Assembly: GCA_903930725.1 (NCBI GenBank)
Contig: CAIYZW010000087.1
Coordinates: forward strand, 1 to 23,456
Direction: 5' to 3'
Origin: an uncultured Bacteroidota bacterium
GTDB taxonomy: Bacteria; Bacteroidota; Bacteroidia; Bacteroidales; 4484-276
Length of the DNA stretch: 23,456 nucleotides
Below are positions 1 to 7,326 of the stretch, piece after piece. The number at the start of each line of letters is the position of its first letter. Position 1 is the stretch's first letter. A model generated the notes under the pieces. It was not told where the DNA came from. It searched no databases and saw nothing but the letters and a program-made list of their open reading frames with translations. A program made the translations under genes and the position numbers.

Positions 1-694
1 GGCTTCGCTAAATAATGAATCGGAGCAACTCCAGTACGAAAAGGACTTGAAAAAGGGAACAATTGCAAGTTTAAAAAAGCGGGAAAAAGAACTGATCACC
101 AATCAGACGAATTACCAAAAACAAGCCAGCAATCTCAAGAAAAAGATAGAGCAGATCATTTCGGAAGATATTGCTAATTCGGAGGCGAATGGCGAAAACA
201 AAAACCCATCAAAGCTTACGCTTACCCCTGCCGAGGAAATTGTTTCGAACAATTTTTCATCCAACAAAGGGCGGCTTCCATGGCCATCGGAGCGGGGAGT
301 GCTGTCGTCGGGTTTTGGCGAACAGGAACATCCCGACCTGAAAGGCATCAAAATCAGAAATAATGGTATCAATATTATCAGCCCAAAAAACGCCAATGCC
401 CGCGCTGTGTTTGATGGAGAAGTTACCCGGGTGATTTCGGTGCCCAATTTTAACAATGTTGTAATTATCCGCCACGGCGACTACCTCACTGTTTACTCCA
501 ACCTCGACAAGGTTTTTGTAAAAAAGGGATCAAAAGTTAAAACCAGAGACGAAATTGGTTCCATTTTTACCGATCAGGAAAACTATAAAACCGAACTTCA
601 TTTCGAAATCTGGAATGGAAAAACGTTACTCGATCCGGTGCTTTGGCTTGCAAACGAAAAATCTACGAATTTAACTCCCGAAAATAACCCGTGA
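1..694 (+). CDS. EnvC/LytM-like murein hydrolase activator, 3' part (partial, runs in from left edge)
   Basis: The reading frame is open from base 2 of the window, so the start codon lies upstream; about 230 residues are visible. The first part is Lys/Glu/Gln-rich and looks like a coiled coil. A charged linker follows, then a C-terminal M23/LytM fold beginning near SSGFGEQEHPDLKGIKIRNN and ending near ELHFEIWNGKTLLDP. The zinc-binding residues of active M23 peptidases are missing: the usual HxxxD region reads RNNGINI, and the HLH motif has become ELHFEIW. This matches EnvC/NlpD-type degenerate LytM proteins, which activate amidases during septal peptidoglycan splitting instead of cutting it themselves. 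The protein is expected in the periplasm. The coiled coil plus degenerate LytM layout supports an EnvC-like name, but the missing N-terminus hides the signal peptide. Confidence 0.85.
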   Translation, partial: ASLNNESEQLQYEKDLKKGTIASLKKREKELITNQTNYQKQASNLKKKIEQIISEDIANSEANGENKNPSKLTLTPAEEIVSNNFSSNKGRLPWPSERGVLSSGFGEQEHPDLKGIKIRNNGINIISPKNANARAVFDGEVTRVISVPNFNNVVIIRHGDYLTVYSNLDKVFVKKGSKVKTRDEIGSIFTDQENYKTELHFEIWNGKTLLDPVLWLANEKSTNLTPENNP

Positions 695-1003
695 TAATCA
701 AACAGTACCTTCAAATTTGCTGCTTTTCAGGAATGAATTTGCCGTTTTCGCGGTTGGTGTATGTTAAACTATCTTAAAGCCTTTATGGTAAAAATATTTC
801 AACCATTCATTCTTTCTTTTAATAAATTGATATTCAATTATTTTGATAAGAATCTAAGGACAAAAAGCAAAATGCTTTCCAATCTTACAAAAATTGACAA
901 TCTACGGCAAAGTCCGCAAAAGGCTTGACTTTGAGAGATTAATAAATTACCTTTGCACTCCTTTTGAAATAAATTAGGAATAAACTTGTATCATAAATAA
1001 AAT
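695..1003. other. Intergenic region, 309 bp
   Basis: AT-rich spacer between the EnvC-like gene and queA. Apart from the queA promoter at 925-955 I see no convincing ORF, RNA gene, terminator or repeat here. Confidence 0.6.
925..955 (+). promoter_or_regulatory. Bacteroidota-type promoter for queA
   Basis: A -33 TTG at 925-927 is separated by 20 nt from a perfect -7 TAnnTTTG element (TACCTTTG, 948-955). This matches the established Bacteroides/Flavobacterium sigma consensus. Transcription would start near 962, giving a leader of about 42 nt before the queA ATG. Confidence 0.75.
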
Positions 1004-2053
1004 ATGAAATTATCTCAATTCAGATTCACTTTACCTACCGAGCTTATTGCTCATCAGCCACCAGAAGACCGTGACCATTGCAAAATGATAGTGCTGGATC
1101 GCAAAAAAGGCACCATCGAACATAAAGTTTTTACCGATATTCTGGATTATTTCAAAGACGGAGACGCTTTTGTGCTGAACAACACCAAAGTTTTTCCTGC
1201 CCGTTTATATGGCACAAAAGAAAAAACCGGTGCCAAAATCGAAGTATTCCTTTTACGTGAACTCAACCAGGAGTCACGCTTGTGGGATGTTTTGGTTGAT
1301 CCTGCCCGAAAAATAAGGATTGGAAACAAGCTTTATTTTGGCGATGACGATGCCCTTGTTGCCGAAGTTATTGATAACACAACCTCACGCGGCCGTACCC
1401 TTAGGTTTTTATATGACGGACCTTATTCTGAGTTTAAGAAAACCTTGCAAAGCCTTGGTACGACACCGTTGCCAAAGACTATCCAGCGTGCAATAAGGCC
1501 AGAAGATGAAGCCTGGTACCAGACCATTTATGCCAAACACGAAGGTGCAGTTGCCGCTCCTACTGCCGGTCTGCATTTTAGCCGCGAATTAATGAAGCGT
1601 CTTGAGTTGTTGGGTGTTCACTTTGCTGAAGTCACTCTTCATGCTGGTCTTGGAAATTTCAGACAGATCGAAGTCGAAGATCTTTCCAAACACAAAATGG
1701 ATTCGGAGGAATTGTACATTAACGAGGCTTGTGTAAAAATTGTTAACGAAGCAAAAGACAATAAACACAAGGTTTGCGCTGTAGGAACAACCTCCATGAA
1801 GGCAGTGGAATCTTCACTCACTATTTCGGGAAGAATAAAACCATTTAATGGCTGGACCAACAAGTTCATCTTTCCGCCTTACGAATTTAGCCTTGCCGAT
1901 GCCATGGTTACCAACCTTCACCTGCCCATGTCGAGCATGATGATGATGGTTGCCGCTTTTGCAGGCTACGATTTGCTGATGAAAGCCTACAAAGAAGCCA
2001 TCAAAGAAAAATATACCTTCTTTTCCTATGGCGACGCTATGCTGATTATTTAG
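1004..2053 (+). CDS. queA: S-adenosylmethionine:tRNA ribosyltransferase-isomerase
   Basis: QueA transfers and isomerises the ribosyl group of SAM onto preQ1 at position 34 of tRNAs with GUN anticodons, forming epoxyqueuosine. It acts in the cytoplasm. The 349-aa protein has the usual family length. It starts with the family-typical KLSQFRFTLPTELIAHQP and FVLNNTKVFPARL, and carries the conserved block AVAAPTAGLHFS followed by VTLHAGLGNFRQIEVEDL. The end motif region VTNLHLPMSSMMMMVAAFAG is also typical. The ATG at 1004 fits the homologous N-terminus and follows a good promoter. A strong hairpin terminator follows the stop, so the gene is probably monocistronic. No other queuosine gene is in view. 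Confidence 0.97.
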   Translation: MKLSQFRFTLPTELIAHQPPEDRDHCKMIVLDRKKGTIEHKVFTDILDYFKDGDAFVLNNTKVFPARLYGTKEKTGAKIEVFLLRELNQESRLWDVLVDPARKIRIGNKLYFGDDDALVAEVIDNTTSRGRTLRFLYDGPYSEFKKTLQSLGTTPLPKTIQRAIRPEDEAWYQTIYAKHEGAVAAPTAGLHFSRELMKRLELLGVHFAEVTLHAGLGNFRQIEVEDLSKHKMDSEELYINEACVKIVNEAKDNKHKVCAVGTTSMKAVESSLTISGRIKPFNGWTNKFIFPPYEFSLADAMVTNLHLPMSSMMMMVAAFAGYDLLMKAYKEAIKEKYTFFSYGDAMLII

Positions 2054-2079
2054 ATTTATTTACACTCAACATAAAATTC

Positions 2080-2104
2080 AAAGCTGCATTATTGCAGCTT
2101 TTTT
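2080..2104 (+). terminator. Intrinsic terminator after queA
   Basis: A perfect 9-bp stem (AAAGCTGCA, 2080-2088, with TGCAGCTTT, 2093-2101) closes a 4-nt loop and runs into a T-tract. It lies 27 nt after the queA stop and before the chosen ispD start, which argues against the upstream TTG at 2092 as the ispD start. Confidence 0.85.
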
Positions 2105-2127
2105 ACTTTGTAAATGAGAGGTTTAAG

Positions 2128-2811
2128 ATGGAAATAATAGCTCAAAGAGCAGTAATTATTGTCGCCGGGGGCTCCGGTAAAAGGATGGGTGGCGACGTTT
2201 CGAAACAATTTATCGAAGTTTGCGGTAAACCCATTTTGATGCATACTTTGCTCAGATTTTTCGATTTCGATCCGCGGATATTTATCGTGTTGGTTTTACC
2301 TTTCGAACACATCGAAACCTGGAACCGGCTTTGCTCACAACACCGTTTTATGTTGCCTCATCAGATTGTTGCTGGTGGTGATGAACGGTATGATTCGGTA
2401 AAGAATGGCCTCGGAAAAATAGACAACGATTGGCTTGTGGCTATTCACGATGGCGTAAGGCCTTTGGTCAGCAACGAAACAATCAGCAAATCTTTTGAGC
2501 TGGCTGCTGAATATGGAAGCGCCATTCCGGTAATTCCGGTTAGAGAATCGCTCAGAGAAGTTAAAGGAAATCAAAGCAGGCCTGTTGACCGGAAGAATTT
2601 TCGGTTGGTGCAAACGCCTCAAACTTTTAAAAGTTCCCTCATAAGGGAGGCCTATCAAAAGCCTTATAATCCTTTATTTACCGATGATGCAACAATTTTT
2701 GAGGCTGCAGGAAATGTAGTTCATCTTTTTGAAGGCAAAGCCGAAAACATTAAAATTACTACGCCTTCCGATTTGAAAATTGCTGAAGCTTTGCTTAACG
2801 AAAAAACCTGA
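2128..2811 (+). CDS. ispD: 2-C-methyl-D-erythritol 4-phosphate cytidylyltransferase
   Basis: IspD joins CTP and 2-C-methyl-D-erythritol 4-phosphate to make CDP-methylerythritol, the third step of the MEP isoprenoid pathway. It acts in the cytoplasm. With the start at 2128 the protein has 227 aa, normal for the family. The nucleotide-binding signature VIIVAGGSGKRMGG with downstream SKQF lies at the N-terminus. Other family landmarks are IHDGVRPLV, QTPQTFK, FTDDATIFEAAG and the C-terminal ITTPSDLKIAEALL. I chose ATG 2128 because a GAGAGG Shine-Dalgarno-like sequence sits at 2115-2120. A longer reading from TTG 2092 would begin inside the queA terminator hairpin. The gene converges on hutH, with only 13 bp between the two stops. 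Confidence 0.95.
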   Translation: MEIIAQRAVIIVAGGSGKRMGGDVSKQFIEVCGKPILMHTLLRFFDFDPRIFIVLVLPFEHIETWNRLCSQHRFMLPHQIVAGGDERYDSVKNGLGKIDNDWLVAIHDGVRPLVSNETISKSFELAAEYGSAIPVIPVRESLREVKGNQSRPVDRKNFRLVQTPQTFKSSLIREAYQKPYNPLFTDDATIFEAAGNVVHLFEGKAENIKITTPSDLKIAEALLNEKT

Positions 2812-2824
2812 AAAAGTTAGAAAG

Positions 2825-4354
2825 CTAAAGCCTGTAAAACCGGACATCCTCTCCGGGCAGGTCAAAATCAACCTCCTTTAAAAAGTTTACAGCAGCTTTC
2901 ATGTCCTCGTACATCACCTTGTCGTTTTCTATAAATTTAACCTTTTCCCGAAATCTGGAAACAAAGTTTTCGATGTATGGCGACGACCTGGCCGGACGGC
3001 GGAAATCGAGTGCCTGTGCAGCATTGAATAATTCGATAGCCAGGATTCGCTCCAGGTTTTCGAGAACACGAAAAGCTTTGGTAGCCGCGTTGGCGCCCAT
3101 GCTCACATGGTCTTCCTGTCCCTGTGACGATTCGATGGTATCAACCGAAGCTGGTGTACAAAGTTGTTTGTTCTGGTTTACAATAGAGGCGGCGGTATAT
3201 TGCGGAATCATGAAACCAGAATTTAAACCGGGATTGGCAACCAAGAAATGTGGAAGCCCACGCTTGCCCTCGAGTAGCTGATAAGTGCGGCGTTCGGAGA
3301 TGCTGCCCAGCTCGGCCATGGCGATGCAGAGATTGTCCAAAGCCAGCGCCAGCGGCTGTCCATGAAAGTTGCCTGCCGAAATAATGAGGTCTTCATCCGG
3401 GAAAATGGTGGGATTATCGGTCACGGCGTTAATTTCCATCCTGAAAACATAAGCCACATAATCAATCGAATCCTTGGAAGCTCCGTGAACCTGTGGAATG
3501 CAGCGGAAAGAATAAGGATCCTGGACATGAACTTTGTGCCTACCGATGAGTTCGCTGCCTTCGATAATGTTCCTGATGCGCCGCGCCGTTTTAATCTGTC
3601 CTTTGTGGTGGCGGATTTGCTGGATCAGATCATGGAAAGGCTCGATGCGTCCATCGAAAGCATCCAGCGACAAAGCACCAATGATATCCGCCAGACGGGA
3701 TAATTTAAAAACATGAAGGCATAAATAAATGCCGTAAGCTCCCATAAATTGGGTGCCGTTCAGCAGGGCGAGGCCTTCTTTTGAAAGCAGTTGAACCGGC
3801 TGCCAGCCCAGTTTCTTATAAACTTTAGTGGTCGGCTGCTTTATCCCATCAAAATAAACTTCACCCATCCCAAGCAGAGGCAAACTCATGTGTGCCAGCG
3901 GGGCCAGGTCGCCGGAAGCTCCAAGCGAGCCGAGTTGGTAAACCACCGGAATAATGTTGTGGTTAAAGAAATCAATCAATCTTTTAACAGTAGAAAGCTG
4001 AACGCCGGAATGGCCATAAGACAGCGCATGGATTTTGAGGAGCAACATCAGTTTTACAATTTCCCGGGGTGCCTCGTCGCCGGTGCCACAGGCATGAGAC
4101 ATCACCAGGTTTTCCTGTAATTTGCTCAGGTCTTCCCGCTCGATGCGCACATCGTGCAAAGCCCCAAATCCGGTATTGATGCCATAAATAGGTTCATCAT
4201 TTCCGGCCATTTTATTATCGAGATATTCGCGACATTTCACAATTTTAGCTACGGCTTCATCCGAAAGCTCAAGTTTATAATCTTCTTTGATGATCCTTTC
4301 GATATCTTCAAAATCGAGCAGCTTCGAACTGATTTGATGTATTTTCATTTTCAT
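2825..4354 (-). CDS. hutH: Histidine ammonia-lyase
   Basis: HutH deaminates L-histidine to trans-urocanate and ammonia without an external cofactor, the first step of histidine degradation. The 509-aa protein has the expected length. The MIO prosthetic group would form from Ala146-Ser147-Gly148 in GSLGASGDLAPLAH. The catalytic loop Tyr57 lies in YGINTGFGAL. The selectivity pair in NLVMSHACG is Ser86-His87, as in histidine lyases; tyrosine and phenylalanine lyases have His-Leu or Phe-Leu there. The conserved block AGNFHGQPLALALDNL is also present. No hutU, hutI or formiminoglutamate gene is adjacent, so the rest of the pathway must lie elsewhere. A second in-frame ATG at codon 3 (4348) is an alternative start. 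The gene is divergent from the thioredoxin-like gene. Confidence 0.96.
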   Translation of the reverse strand: MKMKIHQISSKLLDFEDIERIIKEDYKLELSDEAVAKIVKCREYLDNKMAGNDEPIYGINTGFGALHDVRIEREDLSKLQENLVMSHACGTGDEAPREIVKLMLLLKIHALSYGHSGVQLSTVKRLIDFFNHNIIPVVYQLGSLGASGDLAPLAHMSLPLLGMGEVYFDGIKQPTTKVYKKLGWQPVQLLSKEGLALLNGTQFMGAYGIYLCLHVFKLSRLADIIGALSLDAFDGRIEPFHDLIQQIRHHKGQIKTARRIRNIIEGSELIGRHKVHVQDPYSFRCIPQVHGASKDSIDYVAYVFRMEINAVTDNPTIFPDEDLIISAGNFHGQPLALALDNLCIAMAELGSISERRTYQLLEGKRGLPHFLVANPGLNSGFMIPQYTAASIVNQNKQLCTPASVDTIESSQGQEDHVSMGANAATKAFRVLENLERILAIELFNAAQALDFRRPARSSPYIENFVSRFREKVKFIENDKVMYEDMKAAVNFLKEVDFDLPGEDVRFYRL

Positions 4355-4366
4355 TTATTTTGATGG

Positions 4367-4374
4367 CAAAAGTA
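4367..4374 (-). promoter_or_regulatory. Putative -7 element for hutH
   Basis: On the minus strand this reads TACTTTTG, a match to TAnnTTTG. The nearest TTG upstream is 26 nt away, longer than ideal, so the -33 element is weak. Transcription would start about 5-7 nt before the hutH ATG, giving an almost leaderless mRNA. Confidence 0.45.
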
Positions 4375-4445
4375 CCATTTCAATCCTTCATTACTTCATA
4401 CAAATCCGGGCAAATGCCAAAAATCAGTTCGAATTTCAAAAACCG

Positions 4446-4453
4446 TACTTTTG
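4446..4453 (+). promoter_or_regulatory. Putative -7 element for thioredoxin-like gene
   Basis: TACTTTTG followed by CA matches TAnnTTTG. No clear -33 TTG is present. It sits 14 nt before the chosen ATG at 4468, so the leader would be under 10 nt. This placement also argues against the upstream in-frame ATG at 4360. Confidence 0.5.
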
Positions 4454-4467
4454 CACAAAATCTTTTT

Positions 4468-4809
4468 ATGGAAAATGAAATCACCTCTCTCAACGATTTA
4501 GTTGATCTGGTTGAAAAGGAAAAAGGACTTATCGCCTACTTTTACAGCGAACGCTGTGCACCTTGTGTGAGCCTTCGTCCAAAAGTAAAACAGATGATTG
4601 ATGATGAATTTCGCAGCATCAATTTGGTTTATATTAATTCGGTACATCAGCCGCTGATTGCTGCACATTTTGGGGTGTTTGCAAACCCTGCACTCATTGT
4701 CTTTTTCGAAGGAAAAGAGTTCCGGCGTTACAGCAAATATATTTCGATAAACGAACTTGGCGGCGACATCGAGCGGGTTTACCAAATGGTGTTTGCCGAA
4801 GAAATTTAG
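4468..4809 (+). CDS. Small thioredoxin-family protein
   Basis: A 113-aa single-domain thioredoxin-like protein, expected to exchange thiols and disulfides in the cytoplasm; it has no signal peptide with this start. The active-site motif is Cys30-Ala-Pro-Cys33 in FYSERCAPCVSLRP, and the family cis-proline is Pro74 in FANPALIVFF. The CAPC centre differs from the CGPC of classical TrxA, so it may be a specialised partner and not the main thioredoxin. The frame stays open upstream to ATG 4360, but that extension overlaps the putative promoter and has no thioredoxin character, so I start at ATG 4468. The gene is divergent from hutH and convergent with cysE, with 13 bp between the two stops. Confidence 0.87.
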   Translation: MENEITSLNDLVDLVEKEKGLIAYFYSERCAPCVSLRPKVKQMIDDEFRSINLVYINSVHQPLIAAHFGVFANPALIVFFEGKEFRRYSKYISINELGGDIERVYQMVFAEEI

Positions 4810-4822
4810 ACCAGCTCATTTC

Positions 4823-5749
4823 TTAAATCCCGCTGCCGAAAGCAAAGGAGTTATCAACAGGTTTTTGCTGTATTATTTTTGAATTGGGTGGCACATCGCG
4901 TGTTAACCAGATATTTCCTCCGATAACTGAGCCTTTGCCAATCGTTATTCGTCCGAGAATTGTTGCATTCGAATAAATAATCACGTCATCTTCAACGTGC
5001 GGATGTCGTGGAATACCTTTAATCGGGTCCCCGCTTTCGTCGAGCGGAAAACTGCGTGCTCCCAGCGTAACGCCCTGGTAAAGTTTTACATTATTGCCAA
5101 TCGTGGCGGTTTCGCCAATTACCACGCCAGTTCCATGATCAATTGCAAATGACTCACCGATCATTGCACCGGGGTGAATGTCAATACCCGTTTCGGAATG
5201 AGCCATCTCAGAGATGATGCGTGGAATAAGCGGGACATCGGCACGGTAAAGTTCATGTGCTATGCGGTGATTGGTCAATGCACGGATTGCAGGATAGCTG
5301 AAAATCACTTCGCCTTCGCTGTTGGCTGCAGGATCGCCACGGTAAGCAGCCCTGACATCGGCAGCAAGAAGCCTCCTGATTTCGGGCAGGGCGGCAATCA
5401 ATTGTGCTGCTTTTTCGGCAGCCTTTTCATGACATTGCTGACTATTAAAACTGCCGTTGCCACTGCACGAAAAGCAAATTCCCCTGTAAATCTGTTCGCA
5501 GAGCAAATGATAAGCCATGTCAACATTTACACCGATGTGATACGATAAGTTGTCCTTGTTTAGAGATGAATTCCCGAAATAGCCCGGGAAAATCACTTCC
5601 CTCAGCTTATCAACAAGTTCACCCAAAACAGCCACCGAAGGCATGGTTCTTCCGTGAAGTGGCATATAGACCAATTTGTACGATTCGCTGTGCGAAAGGT
5701 CGTTGATGGTTTTTTCGATAACTCCGGAATGAGAATTTTCTATGTTCAT
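4823..5749 (-). CDS. cysE: Serine O-acetyltransferase
   Basis: CysE makes O-acetyl-L-serine from serine and acetyl-CoA, the substrate for CysK. With the start at 5749 it has 308 aa: an alpha-helical N-terminal half and a C-terminal left-handed beta-helix built from hexapeptide repeats (IGESFAIDHGTGVVIGETAT onward, through GRITIGKGSVIGGNIWLT). The catalytic pair expected from E. coli CysE maps to Asp190 (GIDIHPGA) and His205 (DHGTG). The chain ends in FGSGI. A C-terminal isoleucine is the CysE tail residue that inserts into the CysK active site to form the cysteine synthase complex. The open frame extends upstream to 5875, but that part lies inside cysK, so the ATG 8 bp after the cysK stop is the better start. 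The gene forms an operon with cysK. Confidence 0.94.
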   Translation of the reverse strand: MNIENSHSGVIEKTINDLSHSESYKLVYMPLHGRTMPSVAVLGELVDKLREVIFPGYFGNSSLNKDNLSYHIGVNVDMAYHLLCEQIYRGICFSCSGNGSFNSQQCHEKAAEKAAQLIAALPEIRRLLAADVRAAYRGDPAANSEGEVIFSYPAIRALTNHRIAHELYRADVPLIPRIISEMAHSETGIDIHPGAMIGESFAIDHGTGVVIGETATIGNNVKLYQGVTLGARSFPLDESGDPIKGIPRHPHVEDDVIIYSNATILGRITIGKGSVIGGNIWLTRDVPPNSKIIQQKPVDNSFAFGSGI

Positions 5750-5757
5750 TTTACAAT

Positions 5758-6687
5758 TTATTCTTCTGATGAATACAATGAAGTGCTTAAATAACGCTCG
5801 CCGGTGTCGCAGGTTATCAGGACAATAGTTTTTCCCTGATTCTCCGGCCGTTTTGCCACCTCCATGGCTGCCCACAAAATGGCTCCACTCGAAATGCCTG
5901 CAAAAACACCTTCCCTGGTTGTCATCAGCCTGGCTGTTTCAAAGGCATCATCATCCGAAACGGTAACGATTTCATCAATAATTCCCTGGTTTAAAACATC
6001 CGGAACAAAACCCGCACCTATCCCGGCGATTTTATGCTTTCCCGGCTTTCCGCCTGAAATAACAGGCGATGCCGAAGGCTCAACTGCCACAACATACAAA
6101 TCAGGATTTTTCGATTTAAGATATTCGCCGGCACCGGTTATCGTTCCACCGGTTCCAACTCCCGAAACAAAAATATCAACTTTTCCATCGGTGTCCCGCC
6201 AAATTTCCGGTCCGGTTGTCTGGCGATGCATCTCAGCATTTGATAAATTTTTAAATTGCTGTGGGATAAAGCTTTTAGGATACTTCCCGCTTAACTCAAC
6301 CGCCAGTTTTATAGCACCAGTCATTCCTGTTTCTGCCGGCGAAAGCAATACTTCGCCTCCATAGGCACGGATTAGCTTCCGGCGCTCCAAAGATGCATTT
6401 TCGGGCATGGTAACAATGAGTTTGTATCCTCTTGCTGCACAAACCATGGCAAGGCCAATTCCGGTGTTGCCACTTGTTGGCTCGATAATTACTGTGTCCC
6501 GTGTGATTTTGCCCTGCGTTTCGGCATCACGTATCATTGCCCAGGCCAGCCTGTCCTTTACCGAACCTCCGGGATTCTGATATTCCAGCTTGGCAAGAAG
6601 TGTTGCCCCTGATTCCTTGCTGAATGTGTTTAATCTGATCAGAGGCGTATTCCCGATCAGGTCGGTGATGTTGTTAGCGATTTTCAT
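5758..6687 (-). CDS. cysK: Cysteine synthase (O-acetylserine sulfhydrylase)
   Basis: CysK is a PLP enzyme that replaces the acetyl group of O-acetylserine with sulfide to give L-cysteine. The 309-aa protein has the family length. The PLP lysine is Lys44 in NPGGSVKDRLA, the substrate loop is TSGNTG (71-76), and the phosphate-binding glycine loop is GVGTGGTITGAG. A later FAGISSGA block is also typical. It is the first gene of a two-gene unit with cysE, separated by 8 bp, so substrate-making and substrate-using enzymes are co-transcribed. No clear promoter with the Bacteroidota consensus is visible upstream. CysM-type or cystathionine beta-synthase-like alternatives are less likely given the motifs and the CysE partner. 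Confidence 0.96.
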   Translation of the reverse strand: MKIANNITDLIGNTPLIRLNTFSKESGATLLAKLEYQNPGGSVKDRLAWAMIRDAETQGKITRDTVIIEPTSGNTGIGLAMVCAARGYKLIVTMPENASLERRKLIRAYGGEVLLSPAETGMTGAIKLAVELSGKYPKSFIPQQFKNLSNAEMHRQTTGPEIWRDTDGKVDIFVSGVGTGGTITGAGEYLKSKNPDLYVVAVEPSASPVISGGKPGKHKIAGIGAGFVPDVLNQGIIDEIVTVSDDDAFETARLMTTREGVFAGISSGAILWAAMEVAKRPENQGKTIVLITCDTGERYLSTSLYSSEE

Positions 6688-7021
6688 TTGTCGGTTTTTA
6701 GTTTCTTTAATTGATAAGCAAACGAAACAAGTAAATTGTTCACTTGGCTTTATTTTTTCTTAAACGAAAAAAGGTTGATAAATTGCCTTGAGTATAGATT
6801 ACGGCTTATCAAAAATTTAAAAACTGATGTCGAAAAAAACAACTATTATTGGGGTATTAGTACTATAACAAATTGAAATTCACAGGATGTGTTCCTGACT
6901 CCTGGTAACACTTAGGTAACTTAAGTGGTGATTTTTGGGCATTTTTTCAGGTTTTTACCTGAAATTAAAAACTCAAACTACTTCATAATAGGTAGTTTGA
7001 GTTTTATATTAATTGCTTGGG
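6688..7021. other. Intergenic region between cysK start and tRNA-Pro
   Basis: 334 bp of AT-rich sequence. It holds the tRNA terminator (6968-7005) and an 8-bp stem with a TTTT loop at 6945-6964 (TTTCAGGT/ACCTGAAA) of unknown role. It should also contain the cysK promoter, for which I see no clean match. No credible protein gene is present. Confidence 0.6.
6967..7005 (-). terminator. Terminator downstream of tRNA-Pro
   Basis: A perfect 14-bp inverted repeat (AAAACTCAAACTAC, 6968-6981, with its complement at 6992-7005) has a 10-nt loop. On the minus strand the 3' arm ends in a run of five T. It lies 17 nt beyond the tRNA 3' end. Confidence 0.85.
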
Positions 7022-7095
<74 letters not shown>

Positions 7096-7108
7096 AAAAA
7101 ACCGAGTG

Positions 7109-7116
7109 CAAAGATA
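7109..7116 (-). promoter_or_regulatory. -7 promoter element for tRNA-Pro
   Basis: The minus strand reads TATCTTTG followed by CA, a perfect TAnnTTTG match 13 nt before the tRNA 5' end. No clear -33 TTG is seen at the usual distance. Confidence 0.6.
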
Positions 7117-7261
7117 TAATTTCTTCTTTACTTAATTTGTCTCCTCTTTTTAAAGTTTTGAATTTTTTCTGACCCTTTGTTTTAAATGCCTGCGTGTATT
7201 GGAACCGGAATAATCCGTTAATCGAATGAATTGGTGAGTTCTAACCCATACAAATAAACAA

Positions 7262-7303
7262 AAAAAAAACTGCCGCAAAAGATTCCTCTGCGGCAGTTTT
7301 TTT
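7262..7303 (-). terminator. Intrinsic terminator of the first C25 protease gene
   Basis: A GC-rich stem ACTGCCGCA/TGCGGCAGT is extended by A/T pairs to 15 bp (7263-7277 with 7289-7303) around an 11-nt loop. On the minus strand the 3' arm ends in a long T-run. It lies 23 nt past the stop codon of the 1316-aa protease. Confidence 0.93.
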
Positions 7304-7326
7304 AATCAATTACGAAAAACCAAATA

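Noticed and set aside
2092..2127. Longer ispD reading from TTG 2092
   Set aside because: That start lies inside the queA terminator hairpin and adds residues outside the family N-terminus. ATG 2128 has a good ribosome binding site.
2811..2825. Shared terminator between convergent ispD and hutH
   Set aside because: The 13-bp gap and adjacent ends show no stem with a T-run. I cannot support one.
4360..4467. N-terminal extension of the thioredoxin-like protein from ATG 4360
   Set aside because: The extension covers the putative -7 element and has no thioredoxin-like sequence or signal peptide.
5750..5875. N-terminal extension of CysE
   Set aside because: It overlaps cysK coding sequence in another frame. 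The ATG at 5749, 8 bp after the cysK stop, fits the family and the operon.
6945..6964. 8-bp stem with TTTT loop beside the tRNA terminator
   Set aside because: It has no T-run in the right place on either strand, and chance is likely in AT-rich sequence. It is noted only in the intergenic entry.
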